Part shown: positions 1-10,949 of the stretch, piece by piece
How positions within the stretch are numbered: position 1 is the first letter of the stretch
Layout of the letters: every line of letters begins with the position of its first letter
Assembly: GCA_039619475.1 (NCBI GenBank)
Contig: CM077116.1
Span: forward strand, 18,039,443 to 18,103,442
Origin: Icerya purchasi
Taxonomy: Eukaryota > Arthropoda > Insecta > Hemiptera > Monophlebidae
DNA: 64,000 bases
Direction of reading: 5' to 3'
The notes under the pieces: generated by a model
What the model was told of the DNA's origin: nothing
The model's database searches: none
Seen by the model: only the letters and a program-made list of their open reading frames with translations
Translations under genes and position numbers: made by a program

Positions 1-730
1 CTGAGGCAAAATGGCATTTGTTCAGTTCTGGATAAGTCGCTGGTTTCATCAAGGAGAACTGAAAAAACCAAGGAGCGATTGACTTTTTCCATAATAGATT
101 CTTTAATGATGTCTCTGCAAATACTAATACAATTTGGTTCTGTATAGAGCGCTGGTGTACTGACAATTTCTGTTACCGGTTTCAAAATGTGTTTGTTAAA
201 GTTATATCTTCTGCGTCGACTCTATATCTTAAAAGAGCACGAAATATTCCGTCATTCGTCATTTTATCCTCTAAAACATTTCCATGATCGGGTGTTCTTC
301 GCAAGGGTAGTTCTTGGCGACCACATAATATGATGGTTTTGACTATAGAGGTTAATTTGGCTCTATTTCCTAAAGATTTTTTGGCTAATTCAGAAGAAAT
401 CTTTTCCTGGATGTTCTCCGTTATGCCATCATATATTGATAAGAAGTTTTCAGCCATTTCGGTTGTTTTTATATGATAACTTAAGGGGGAGTGCTTTCCA
501 AATTCTTCCTTCACCTTCTTCCAGTTGCGGAATACTTTCTTAATGAGTGATCTAAGTCTCTGATGAGTTCCTTTTCCTGCAGTATCCATAGCAAAAAGAG
601 CACAATATTTACAGTAGGCACTCTCCTCTCGTTTTGAATATAGTAGCCAATTGAATTGGTCGAACCATCCTGCATTAAACTTGAGATTGCGCTTATGATC
701 TGTGTAAATTTGTTTCAATTTCTGTAGCAA
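1..730 (-). pseudogene. hAT transposase N-terminal half (TTF-type zinc finger / ZMYM1-like)
   Basis: The 182-codon open stretch (730-182) carries the TTF-type zinc-finger region of ZMYM1-like hAT transposases: a GWFDQFNWLLYSKREESAYC segment with the YCKYC cysteines, and the later LCGRQELPLRRTPDHGN segment typical of the domain before the catalytic core. It ends at a TGA (184-182). Below that, another frame continues the same protein: VLLDETSDLSRTEQM (about 70-10) is the first catalytic-Asp region of hAT transposases. So the gene is frameshifted, not finished, at 182. In its active form it would act in the nucleus as a cut-and-paste transposase; this copy is dead. Confidence 0.75.
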
Positions 731-872
731 ATGTTTTTTTTATTTTGTTCATATTTTTATTTGTTTTTCTTTAAGTATCAAATGTAATTTCTTTTTGAAT
801 AAAAAAAAAAAAAATCCGAAACATTTCGAGGTGGTTTGGACCCTCTACCTCCCACTCTGTCTACGGCCATGA
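1..872 (-). mobile_element. hAT element, ZMYM1-like, 5' part, cut by window edge
   Basis: On the minus strand this stretch runs from a degraded hAT-like terminus (about 872-840, reading CATGGCCGTAGACAGAGTGG) through a short AT-rich leader into a transposase relic that leaves the window at base 1. The terminus resembles the CAGTGGCGTAG-type ends of ZMYM1-like hAT elements, with substitutions. The right-hand target duplication cannot be tested because the other end lies outside the window. Distinct from the hAT at 11.67 kb, whose ends read CAGGGGCGGCTCG. Confidence 0.6.
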
Positions 873-896
873 TATATATATATATAAAAATATATA

Positions 897-1985
897 TCTA
901 TTATATAAAGCTGCAAAAAAAAAAAATCGTTCAGACCGTTCCATTGTAACTAGAGAGTTCATTTTTTTTTCAATCGACGTATGTAAGAAAATTATAAGAC
1001 CTTCAAAGTTTTAAAATTAAAGGCCCCAAATTTCAAAAAATGTAAAAATCAAGTTCTAAGAAAATTTTTAAAAAAAAATTTTACAGCCGGTTTTATATAA
1101 GTTACGATATCGATTTTCTTTTCAACCTGCACACTAAGGTCTCTGGAATTGAGGGAAAACATAAAACTCGAAAAATTTTGATGTTGATCCAAAATTTTGG
1201 AAAATACCTGCTTAAAGCGGTAAAAATAGTCCACAGCTCTTACCATGATAGCTAGAGGGTCACTTTTGTTTTTAAAATAATGTATTTCAATCGCTAAAAT
1301 ATAGAAAAAGTACGAGACCCCAAAAATTTCAAAATTAAAGTGCCCAAATTTTGAAAAATGTAAAAATCAAGTTTTAATAAAAAAATGTTTAAAATATTCC
1401 TCAGCCGAATCTATATGAGTTATGGTATTAATTTAGCCTGCACACTAAGGTTTCCAGAATACAGGAAAAATAAAAAAATTGAAAAATATTGATATTTAGG
1501 GATCAAAATTTGGACAAATACACGCTTAAAGTGGAAATACAGCAAACCATAAAAAAGTCCACAGTACTTCCCATGGTAGCTGGAGAGTCACTCTTTTTTT
1601 TTAAATGATGTATTTCAATCGCTAGAATATAGGAAAAATATGAGACCCCTAAAATTTGAAAAATAATTTAGCATACAAATTCAGAAATGATTGGAGTGAT
1701 GTCAACAGTGACTTAATATATTATTGCTTAAATTCTATTTCATCATCGCATTTAAAAAATTAAATATTGTTAATATCTTATTTTAAAAAGAATTAAAATT
1801 AACATATTCCTTCGACATATATTACCCTGTTAGAAGTTTCAGATATTTTAATCTAAATTTCACTTTTTTGAATGCCGTATTCAAAATATATGTGAACGCT
1901 GTAGTCTTTGTGAAGATATACAAAGTAAAATAATTTAAAGTCTGAAGGAAGGGGCCGCAAAGCGGCCCTCAAAACTCATTCGCTG
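897..1985 (+). mobile_element. Helitron-like non-autonomous element, copy 1
   Basis: Starts A|TCTATTATATAAAGCTGC, a typical Helitron 5' end (TC after A), and shares its start, interior and 3' end with the copy at 48269-48817. Near the 3' end there is a perfect hairpin GGGCCGC-AAA-GCGGCCC (1952-1968). No CTRR terminus follows it in this copy, but copy 2 ends CTAG|T. No Rep or helicase ORF is present, so it would need help in trans. Opposite-strand ORFs here are not genes. Alternative: an unrelated dispersed repeat; the two-copy comparison favours Helitron. Confidence 0.5.
935..1660 (+). repeat. Internal tandem units (about 300-325 bp) of the Helitron-like element
   Basis: The sentence CCAT-G/T-GTA-A/G-CT-A/G-GAGAGT, then a T-run, then TTTCAATCGCTA-A/G-AATATA recurs at about 945, 1243 and 1570, spaced about 298 and 327 bp. 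The third unit is truncated near 1660. Copy 2 at 48.3 kb has only one unit, so unit number differs between copies. No coding capacity. Confidence 0.7.
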
Positions 1986-2018
1986 TATATATATATGTAA
2001 ATATCCCCCCCCCCCCCC

Positions 2019-3570
2019 GGGGGGTACTTTGTACCTTCTGGGAGCCGGAGCTCTAACCGGAACGGGGCGCGTTCACAGGTTGCGGATTGTGGAATAACCG
2101 TTAGATATAGAGGCTAACTGCGAATAAGCCCAGAACGCTAAACTGGACAAATAAGCAGTGGCGGACTAAAAGAGCGGCTACTGGTGGAAAGTCTCATTCG
2201 CAGACGATTCCAGTAGTGACAGGATATATAGGGCTAGAGGGCGTGGAGAGGCTATAAAGGGGATGGTCTGCTAAAACTCCAACAATGCCTGTCGAAAGTC
2301 ATTTTCCTTTGCGAGTCGGGGCCGCCATAATTCGCGTCCGCTATCTCCCTAATAGCAAAGGGTAGGACAGGCTCTCTAGCGCTGTAACACAACTGTCCTA
2401 GTAGAATGGATACTTTGAAATTAAACTACTCGCCCACAAGCGCCTTGAGCAAGCGCGGGGGAGTTCCTTTTCCTTGTTCCTTTCCCTTTTTACGTTTCCT
2501 AATTATTTTTCTTCGTCCAGCTATTTACCCATCTTCTTTCTGTCCCTTTTCTTTTAGATAAATTTGTCCTATTCCTGCCCGCAGTTAACTGCACCAACTG
2601 CATCAGTCTAATCGCCCTGGTCTCATCCTTGCCATTGGGCTAATTGGTGTAGTTGGGTGGACGGCATTGTTGTTGCTTGCGCACCAACTTCTGTGCTTCT
2701 ATAATATGCGCAGCTACCATCATTACTCATTTCTCACTTCTTCATTTCTTTCTTTCTCCAATTTTACCTCTTTCCCGTTTTTCCAGTCTCCTCCGCTTTC
2801 CGTTTTTCCAATTTCTCCCTCTTCCCGTTTCTCCGATCTCTCTCTCTTCCTGTTTCTTTCTTTTATTATAAAGTCCTACCGCGATGGAAGCAGGTTTGGT
2901 TGACTGGAAGCTTTTAGTCATAGATTCTGCACGGAAGGCGGTATAATCCAGGTGGTCGCTCCTCAATAGGATGGAAGGATGTTGGAGTTCGGCAGCAGGT
3001 TATACGACTAGGCAGTCCTATTTAGGTTCCACTCTGCCTACCGCAATTGCGGAGGAGACTAGAAAAGGTGTCCCAAACACAGCTCTTCCCAAAATGAACC
3101 TGGTCAGCATGCCATGGCTAGTGGGTATCTATGTGATGCGGTAAGAAAAATAGAACAAACCAAACTATAACACTCATGGAATTTTGGTGAATGGAATGTT
3201 AGAACACTGCAGGATAAAAAAGGACAGGCCAATACGAAGAACAGCACTAATTACGCAAGAACTGAAGAAATACATATAAGATAGATATAGCAGAAACAAG
3301 ATTTTCAGAAGAAGAAGCAACAAATGAACAGAGTACCGGGTATACGATCTACTGGAAGGGCACTAAAGCAACTGATAGGCGCCTTAATGGAATAGGTTTC
3401 GCGATCAGTAATAGAGTAACACCTTATATATTGGAGGAACCATGTGGAATAAATGATAGACTTATGGTAATGAAAATAAAGTTCCCATCTAGCCCTACAA
3501 TATCCATAATCAGTGCATATGCACCAACGTTGCAAAGTAGTGATGGAGGTAAGGACATGTTCTATTAAAA
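2019..3570 (+). mobile_element. RTE/CR1-like LINE, 5' part with endonuclease start, 3' truncated
   Basis: A GC-richer segment starts after a C14/G6 run (2005-2024) and a small hairpin GGTAC-TTT-GTACC, contains a CT-rich minisatellite tract (about 2735-2870), and runs into an apurinic-type endonuclease relic. It stops abruptly at about 3570, just before the paralogous block at 3605. A LINE copy that keeps its 5' end but lacks its 3' part is unusual for target-primed insertion and suggests later deletion or replacement. Confidence 0.6.
3178..3569 (+). pseudogene. LINE endonuclease domain fragment (RTE/CR1-like)
   Basis: Frame 1 reads GEWNVRTLQDKKGQ (about 3188-3230), the start of the endonuclease in RTE/CR1-like ORF2. 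The frame then shifts, and from about 3262 a second frame runs unbroken to TAA at 3567: IDIAETRFSEEE, then NGIGFAISNRV, NDRLMVMKIKF and IISAYAPTLQ, the order expected around the ETR catalytic segment. At least two frame breaks and loss of everything after the first quarter of ORF2 make it a pseudogene. The minus-strand ORF at 3305-3535 is its shadow. Confidence 0.75.
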
Positions 3571-3604
3571 TCTATAGCAAGCAATTAATAAAATTTCAGT
3601 TAAT

Positions 3605-6036
3605 AAGCACTTGACTTAAACTTTTATTTTTTTTCATTTTTCTACTTTTTAGTGATGGGTGACATACATACATACGAATTATAGCCGTAATGAACTAAAT
3701 TTATTTGCCAAATTCTGTAATATAAAACGCATGCATTATCGTTATTATATTATGCGTACAAATATCAGACGATTTAATTGCATTAACTTCCAGAAATGTA
3801 AATCGGTAATATATTAAGCGATTACTCACAAATATTATCGCAACGGATTTAATCGGTACACTGTTAAGTTCTCGAATATTTTACAAGTGCTTAAAATAGT
3901 CTATCAACACGTCAATCATTAATACATAAATTCCGAATAAATGTCGTCACGTTGGATCATTACTATATGGTTTCTCGTTTGCTTCGCTTTTTCAAACAAT
4001 TGCTCACATTCGATGATCACTTCAATACGTGTCATATCTTAAAAAAAATCGTTTAATTAATTGATATGAACACTCCGTACATTTGGCATTCTGCAGAACC
4101 AAGTGAGTTAAATACCTTTAAAAAGAGAGATCCGATTTTATTGAATTCATTCTTAATAGTGCTACTGTCTCTTTGATTTAACCGAAACGGTGAAACGCGT
4201 TTACGGTAACAAGGAATTAGTAGCAAGAAAGTCACGATTGGGTAAGAACCGAAAATTGTTATTGTAAATCTGACTGCCCTGCTATTTGCGATTGTTCTAT
4301 TTCTTCTTTTTAAAACCAGTACGAAGCAAAGGTGTTGGACCAACCACGGTATAGAAAAATAATAAATTAAATTAATTACCCTAGATGCCGTTCTATATTC
4401 GTAAAAAGTGATTTATTTAAAGAGTTACTAAGAAAATGTGTTATTTGCCTAAGAAATGAAAAATTATTAAATAAAACGTGTGAAAGTAATAAGAAATGAA
4501 ATATTACGACTATAAAGTAAGCGAATTAACACATTGAACATCGTCGTAAAATGTGCAAAAATTTCTAACCAACAGGTAATACAATAAAAACCAAAATTAG
4601 TTTTGACGATTGTCGAAGAATTTACTGATACTCGTAATAGTTCAAGTAGCCTAGTTGCCAGAGCGCTTGGCTTCCGTTTCGGAAGCCTAGAGTTCGATCT
4701 GAGGCGACGTTAGAAATCATTACAAAATGAACGTTACCCATATCTGTACAGTTAGAATGTGCAAATCGGTAGTCATTTGAATTGAGCAATAAAGAATAAG
4801 TGTGGTCTTTTGAAAACATGACAGATTTTTAATTTTACCCTCAGCGGAAATATGACAGAGTCGTTAATATTGTGCCATAAGTTATACTATGTCTTTTCGT
4901 AAAGTGTAGTGATAGTCGTTGTTTCCTAAATGAACGTATTTCAGTTTTGTAGTGCTCTTAAATTTATGTACAGAGAATTCACTTACTTCGATTATGAGAA
5001 ATTATTAGATAACATAAAAAATTTTCACAATTTTCCGTTACTACACGAAAAATCCATTATATAAAATTGCGAATTACACATATATATATATATAACGCGT
5101 GCATGTAAATATCAAATAAGAATACAATACGAAATCTTTCACGTGAAATACACCAATTTAAAAAAAATAATAACACACATCTTTCAATAGATTAGTTTAA
5201 ATTTTTACAGTAAAAATTATAGTTTAATTTCATATTGTAATTTTGAATTCGATTTGAAAAACTCGATAAATGAATTGTGATTCACAAGTGCATACGGTTT
5301 TCCGATGGTTCAATCTCTGTTTTTTTTTCGTGATAAACCATTAAATTGGTACGTTAAACGCGAATGCGGCAGATAGAATTATCGTGGTCGTTAACGAGGG
5401 TCCAAAAGGTTTACACATTATTTCTCATGTATGGACTTTAAATTTTCATTTTTGACATGGCAAGAATGAAAATTTACATACTATTTTACATTTTATTTAT
5501 TTCATTACTAGAGGCTTCGCTTCCAACTCCCGTGACGGGAAATTACACGAGTTTACATGCACTTGACTTCTGGTTAGTTAAAATACATTGCTCCATTAAA
5601 ATCATCTGGTTAACTTAGTTAAAGGATTTGTCGGATTGGTTCAATTCACCAGTTACCAATTTGTTCCGCGCGGTTTTGGATAGACGAGAGATTGCCGGTA
5701 TGTTAAGCAAAGTTCGATAATGTATATACGTGTATCTATTATGCAGAGCTAAAATTTTAATATCGTTTTATCAAGTTCAAAATAGGTGTAGGTTCAAACT
5801 TTTTGCGTAATATTGTCACCGGATATGGTGAATTTTAAAGCTACAGCTGAGTAAGATCCCGGGATTTGACAAAAGTGTGATTCAATCGAGAGATAAAATA
5901 GCGAAGCCGAATAAAAGTTTAATTAAAAAATAAATAAGAAACCATTTCTATATAAAAGCGAATTGAAAATTTCTAAAAAAAGAAAAAAAAAAACTTTACC
6001 AACGTACTTTTAAATCACTTTAAACAAAATTTCAAT
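3605..6036 (+). repeat. Paralogous block 1, copy A (2.43 kb)
   Basis: Nearly identical, in the same orientation, to 49217-51648. Homology begins at AAGCACTTGACTT and ends at AAAATTTCAAT in both copies; the differences seen are scattered substitutions and 3-bp indels (for example near 3945 and 4038). No long ORF, LTR or TIR is evident. The 96-codon minus-strand ORF at 4053-4343 is identical in the two copies, but that follows from the recent duplication and is not evidence of coding. A tRNA-like stretch lies at 4640-4712. Confidence 0.85.
4640..4712 (+). repeat. tRNA-like stretch with pol III A/B boxes (possible SINE head)
   Basis: TAGCCTAGTTGC at 4647 fits the A box and AGTTCGATCTG at 4690 fits the B box, about 40 bases apart. 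Between them is a perfect anticodon-arm-like palindrome GGCTTCCG-TTT-CGGAAGCC. Acceptor and T stems do not close well, so I do not call a functional tRNA. Present in both copies of the block (50254-50326). Confidence 0.45.
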
Positions 6037-6717
6037 GTCCTTTATAAACTGTTCTTTTTTGAACCATTTGCCAATCTATCCGAATTGATTTTTTCAAGCA
6101 CTTAGTTATGCTTTTAAAAGAACAGTTATCAGACTGATTCGTTAATACTCCACCACTCAATCTAGTTTAAATTCCTCTCAAAATTTCCTTCCTTTAATTA
6201 GAACATTTTGTTGAAGAAATTCAATTTCAGAATATATTATGATCTCCTTTTTAATCCTTAAAGCTTTTGTCAATCTGTTCAGAAGTATTACCTCACCCTG
6301 CTGCTACCAGCAGTTGCTTTTTTCAATTTAGCGTTTTCGTTTCGATCACACTCACCTTCTTTTTCGTTTCACTTAAGCTTCTGCGTAGTTCAGTTATTTT
6401 CAGCTGGATGATTCAAATGTAATTTGCTTTATCAGTTAGTTTTTTTTCCAGGGTACCGTATTTTTTCATTGAGTAGCTTCAGTTTTACTTTCAACTTTTG
6501 CTTTGCAGACGCGGTCATACTACTAGATGGTGATCTGTTTGTAACTTTCATCGGGCATTGCAGGTACTTTGCAGTGCGGCTACATTATTGGTCGGTAATT
6601 GCTATTTTTAACTTTCATTGGCAATACTGCGCTGTAGTTGCGATCTCCGGTTGAAAATTCCTTTTTCCATGGCACGCGGTTTTGTATGGCGCGGTTTATC
6701 GTAAAGAAATCGCAAGG
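6037..6717. other. No feature recognised
   Basis: AT-rich sequence after the block-1 boundary; no homologous stretch follows block 1 in copy B. The 76-codon plus ORF (6424-6654) is hydrophobic and aromatic-rich and shows no recognisable family. Confidence 0.5.
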
Positions 6718-6827
6718 TGCAAGAAAACCGGGTCTTAAATTTTCTTTTTTCTCTTACTTAGCTTTGTTATATAAAAAAGCTAAGTAGGAAGGGAAAAAAA
6801 CACCACTTAAAACCTGGTTTTCTTACC
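6718..6827. repeat. Fold-back inverted repeat (about 50-bp arms)
   Basis: GCAAGAAAACCGGGTCTTAA...CTTACTTAGCTTT is followed after a few bases by its imperfect reverse complement, AAAAAAGCTAAGTAGG...TTAAAACCTGGTTTTCTTAC. A transcript would fold into a long hairpin. Probably a MITE or fold-back relic; no target duplication was identified. Confidence 0.65.
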
Positions 6828-6899
6828 CATTTGTTTCCTATATTTTTATTTATTTATTTATTTTTTTGTAAACGCAACACCCTGTACCGTATTTAACTG

Positions 6900-7865
6900 C
6901 TGTGACTATTACAGTACGAGGATGCACGGTTTGTGCTTATAGATAACTGCTTATTCCACTAATTCTGATAAACTGTGTCAGAGATGAAATTGCACTGGGG
7001 CAGTTCTCAAGGATGTTAGTAACTGCTATATTATTTATAAAAGGGGTCCGACAGAGTGAGAGTGCTGGACAGTCACATAGTATGCGCGAAGTTGAGGGGG
7101 CAATACCTTGTTAAGAGAAAGAACAATTCATAGGAGGCGGGGCCTTTTGTAAAATAAAATTATGCGACAAGGTTGTGTTACCTATGCGTAAACGGCTAAG
7201 AGCACAGAAATATCTACGTGAAATACTTTTATTGAAGGTTTGATTAGTCTTAAGAAAATCTGACACGAAGACTACTTGGCTTTTCACGAGGACGCGAGGT
7301 TATTAAAAATTATGTTTGATAGAAAAGGTGAAGGAGAGCTATTATTAGGCAAGAGGCAGTATAATGCTGCTCGGGGGGATGTATCGACGCGTTCATTTCC
7401 AGGAATCCCAGCATGGCTGGGGGCCCATAAACATGATATGAAGTCTCTCTCTTAATAAATTCACATAATACCTGTTGGGTTCGAATTGCTAAAGGGTGTT
7501 TGATGAGAGGATTATAGATTGTTGATAGAGCCGCGGATGAATCCGATACCAACTGGGCTTTCAGTGATTTAGGCTCTGCAGAAAGAGAATATTCCAAACA
7601 GAAAAATACTCTATATATTTGAGCATCCAATACCGAACAATTGTCATTCAGTCGAATGTTTCGAATCACTTCGCGGGCTTCAAGGGAGCAAGCAGTTGGA
7701 CATGAAGTAGCTTCTGGGGTGGCCTTGGTAGCATCCGTGAAGAAAATGAGTAGGTCGGGGTATTTTTGAATTCTCGTTTCTGTTAACTGAACGATATTCG
7801 GATGCAGAGGTTTATTATATTTTATTAGGGAAAAATCAACATCAATATTCAAGGGGGCTCACGAT
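6900..7865 (-). pseudogene. LINE ORF2 C-terminus: RNase H and zinc-binding tail
   Basis: Minus strand. The 7852-7310 frame carries the RNase H-like order of RNase H-bearing LINEs: IFFTDATKATPEA (normally FTDGSK), IRLNDNCSVLDAQIYRVFF (normally ...AEL.A), AQLVSDSSAALSTI and VYGPPAMLGFLEMNA (normally WvPGH.gi.GNE.AD). Further down, about 7200-6990 in broken frames, come KRLRIGNTTLSHNFIL and ILCDCPALSL, the usual end of ORF2. Catalytic positions are altered and frames broken. In an active element this domain removes RNA from the cDNA hybrid. Confidence 0.75.
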
Positions 7866-7889
7866 GGGATCGCGATGTTAGGCGCCATT

Positions 7890-8175
7890 TACTATTTCTA
7901 GTCATTCGGATGAGTTTTTCAGTCCGGCAATCCGGGTTAACGAAATAATCCTGGTTACAGGGGAATGCTTATCTTTCCGGACAAAAACTTTTCCGTCGCG
8001 AGTCCACACGGGAGATCCATTGTTTGACCGTAACGTTCTCGCTTCTTGCAATAACCTGTTGTTTACCTGGCTTAGATGCTCGGAAACGTAGAATTCGTCC
8101 TAAGTTACTATTCCTGTAAAGCCAATGTCCGTTAATTTGGGGCGTCGCAGTCTGCAATTCTTAATTAGTTCGAAT
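7890..8175 (-). pseudogene. LINE ORF1 C-terminal fragment, FP25K-like domain
   Basis: On the minus strand broken frames read EFYVSEHLSQVNNRLLQEA, then a segment matching vWtRdGkvFVRKD, then SPVTRIISLTRI. This is the pattern I know from the FP-type C-terminal domain of some insect LINE ORF1 proteins (nucleic-acid binding). It lies immediately 5' of the RNase H remnant on the same strand, with endonuclease and reverse transcriptase missing, so either one LINE was internally deleted or two fragments are abutted. Confidence 0.5.
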
Positions 8176-8771
8176 TTCTTATCTAGCCGACTACATGACG
8201 GTCACTGTAAATAAACTTATAAATTTAAGAATTTTTTAATATTAATCTCCACAGCTTGCGCAGCTACGCGCATGTGTGTTGTAAATTTGTATTATATTTT
8301 ATGAAAAGTGTAGTTATTTCTTAAGTAAATCAATTAAAATTGAAATTGAATAACCAAAATAAAACATTTTAAAATACACTTACGGTTTTGGGCACGCATA
8401 GTCCAAAAAACACTTTTTAACAATAGACACAGATGCCTGTATGTGTGTGTATGGGAGTATGTATACATTTGCGCACTGTAAATAGAATTCTGTTACATTT
8501 TTCCATTTGAACAATTGATGATGCTGTTTATTTTCAGTTCAAGTTCTTGGCTCGTAATTGATACAGAATATTAGATAGTAAGCAAATTTATTTATTTATT
8601 TTATTTATTTATTTTTATATGATTTAAAGCAGTACTTATTGTGTTTCGGCTATGACCACTTAATTAACATAAAGATAACGCATTAGCTCTGCATTAATAA
8701 GTTATGTGCGTAGTGTTATTAGCAAATCATCCCGGAGAACATCTTTTAAATCTTCCGTCGGTATATCGCTG
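8176..8771 (+). repeat. Paralogous block 2, copy A, left part
   Basis: Matches 51774-51793 plus 52356-52933 of copy B at very high identity, same orientation. It begins at TCTAG.CGACTA-T/C-ATGACGG. The last stretch (8693-8770) is repeated at 10950-11020 on the other side of the jockey-like LINE. Confidence 0.85.
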
Positions 8772-8998
8772 CGCTCTGTATTTTCATAATATTACTTATC
8801 TATTTACGTAAAAAAGCGTTTACTTAATTGTCTCGGTTAAGTATTCTGCCGAGAGTGTGTGTGCATCTGTGTGTTATTCGGTGAGTGAGTTGTGCGAGTG
8901 GGTTCATCAGCTGTACTCTCGTACAGTGTAGCGCGACTGCGCGCGGTCGCGTTGTGTCGCGTGTATCTTGATAAGAGGAACACCGTGCTATCATTAGA

Positions 8999-10255
8999 AT
9001 GAGCCGGACTGCGGCACAGCAAGACGGTTCGAGTAAATCTGTCGGATCTGTGTTAAAACCGGCAGTTATCAGTATAAGTACAGGTCCCGGTGCCAGCAAA
9101 TCGTCTCTGACAAACAGCGTCACTGACTCTACTCTCATCACTAATACTACTAATGATACGGCTGATATTACTCCCCTCAGCAAGGCTACTAGTACAACCA
9201 TTACTAACAACGTTCATCAAAATAGTCGTAATAGCACTACTAATACACTTTCTGTAGACTTATCTAAAACCTCTGCAGGCAGCAGCGCAGTTATAACAGT
9301 AACTTTCCGATACACATATCGCTTAGAAAAAATGATGAGCAATGGAGTATTGTTCCATCGAAACGTCCCCAGCCGCGCAGTAAGTCAATTAGTTCTTCCG
9401 ATTCACCGCTGGTCGTAAATACTAAACGTAACTTATTTTAATTTCTCACAGCTGAAGATGATGAAGACGACTCTAATAATTACGCTAATGCTGATAAAGA
9501 AACAATGCAGGTAGATAATGCCAATCTTAATAAAAATTCCGATGCTGTGAATAATAATATAGACCAATTAAATGATGATAAACAAAATAAGTTTTCTGCA
9601 AAACCGCCGCCGATTATGGTCAAAAATATAACTAACTTTAATTTATTTAGAAAATTTCTGGTAGGCACACCCGGTATCGATTTCTCCCTAAAATCAACCT
9701 TATCCGGTGTTACTATTAATCTAGCTAATCCATCCAGTTATTGCAATATTGTTAAATCATTAACAAACAATAAATACCGTTTTTACTCGTATTCATTGGC
9801 GGAAGATAAACCGTTTATAGTTGTGCTAAAGAATCTTCACTGGTTCACAGACGTCATTGACATAAAAAACGCCATAGAAGAAAAAAACTTTGAAGTTTCG
9901 CAGAATTACTAATGTTCTGAAACACAAAACAAAGCAACCGCTTCCAATGTCTTTTGTTGACTTAAAACCCTCGCAAAAAAATGAAGAAATATTTAAAATA
10001 AATAGGCTTCTAAATACTGTCGTCAGTTTTGAAGAACCGCGCAAAGATTATGGCCTAAAACAATGTAAGCGCTGCCAATTATTCGGTTGTACAGCGAATT
10101 ACTATAATCTACCAAATCGATGTGTCAAATGCGCAGGTAGACAGGAAACGAATAAATGCTCAAAAAAGCTAGAAGATCCTGATAAATGTGCTCTGTGCGA
10201 AGGTAATCACTCGGTAAGTTATAGAGGGTGCCTCATCTATAAACAACAAAACTAA
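8999..10255 (+). pseudogene. Jockey-like ORF1 (gag-like), frameshifted
   Basis: Starts at ATG 8999 (MSRTAAQQDGSS...) with a Ser/Thr/Asn-rich N-terminus. The frame breaks near 9290-9420, resumes at about 9450-9911 (ADKETMQVDNANLN..., then PPIMVKNITNFNLFRKFL and RFYSYSLAEDKPFIVVLKNL, the RNA-binding PRE-like part), and shifts again to 9890-10252, which has the C2HC knuckles: CKRCQLFGCTANYY, RCVKCAG, CALCEGNHSVSYRGC. In live jockey elements this protein packages the RNA. At least two frameshifts mark it as dead. A track of shared frame pieces, not separate genes. Confidence 0.75.
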
Positions 10256-10603
10256 TTTTACGATAGGACTAGTAAATAATATCAACCGGAATCAACTAAC
10301 TATAATATGTCGCAACATCGCCAATTAGATCTCCCGTCGCTACAGAATAGAACCGAAACTTACGCCGATAAAATAAAATCTCTGTTACAAAAAACAAATA
10401 TTCCTAATAATAGGGTCAAGTTTTAAATACCATATAACATCGATAATAATAATAATAGTGATAATTATAATAATGGATACATAGACAGTAAGGATAACTC
10501 TAATGTCTCCGAAGCATTAGCATCGTTCTTAACTGAATTTAAATTTTTAATAAACCCACTCACTTCTTTTCTCACCAAAGTTATAGACCGACTACTGCCG
10601 TAA

Positions 10604-10949
10604 ATGATAGGTAATTCTAATCTTATAACTCAGCAATCATTCGTGATAATGTTATGGAATGCCAACGGAATTATGCAGAGAAAGAACGAACTGGAAATTT
10701 TTTTGAATCAGAATGTCGTCGATGTCGCGTTAATATGCGAAACTCATTTAATCTATGCAAACAGCTTCAGAATGCCTGGATATGCAGTATATATTACAGC
10801 GCATGTTGGTCCAATGGTCCTGGTTAAAAAATCAAACATACACTCTTATCTCACAGCTCACATGCGTACGAAGTGGTTGCAGTTAACATCCAGACTAACA
10901 GAAACTATTTAGCAATAGCCTCCATCTATTGCCATCCCGGAGTTCACGT
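10604..10949 (+). pseudogene. Jockey-like ORF2, N-terminal endonuclease fragment
   Basis: Opens at ATG 10604. VIMLWNANGIMQRKNELEIF and VDVALICETHL are the WNaNGi and ETh signatures of the jockey-type apurinic endonuclease. After TAG at 10910 another frame continues IASIYCHPG to 10949, where the element ends. Reverse transcriptase is absent. Confidence 0.75.

Larger units (their letters stand above)
8772..10949 (+). mobile_element. Jockey-like LINE, 5' UTR + ORF1 + start of ORF2, no 3' end
   Basis: Inserted inside block 2 (copy B at 52.9 kb is the uninterrupted site). It keeps a 5' UTR (8772-8998) rich in GTGTGT and CGCG motifs, ORF1 and the first hundred codons of ORF2, then ends mid-endonuclease with no 3' UTR or poly(A). 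It is flanked by imperfect direct repeats of 78 and 71 bp (8693-8770 and 10950-11020), either an unusually long target duplication or a product of rearrangement. Confidence 0.7.

Noticed and set aside
4053..4343. 96-codon minus ORF identical at 49666-49956
   Set aside because: Identity follows from the recent duplication of the whole block including non-coding parts; no family recognised.
4640..4712. Functional tRNA gene
   Set aside because: Acceptor and T stems do not pair properly; kept only as tRNA-like.
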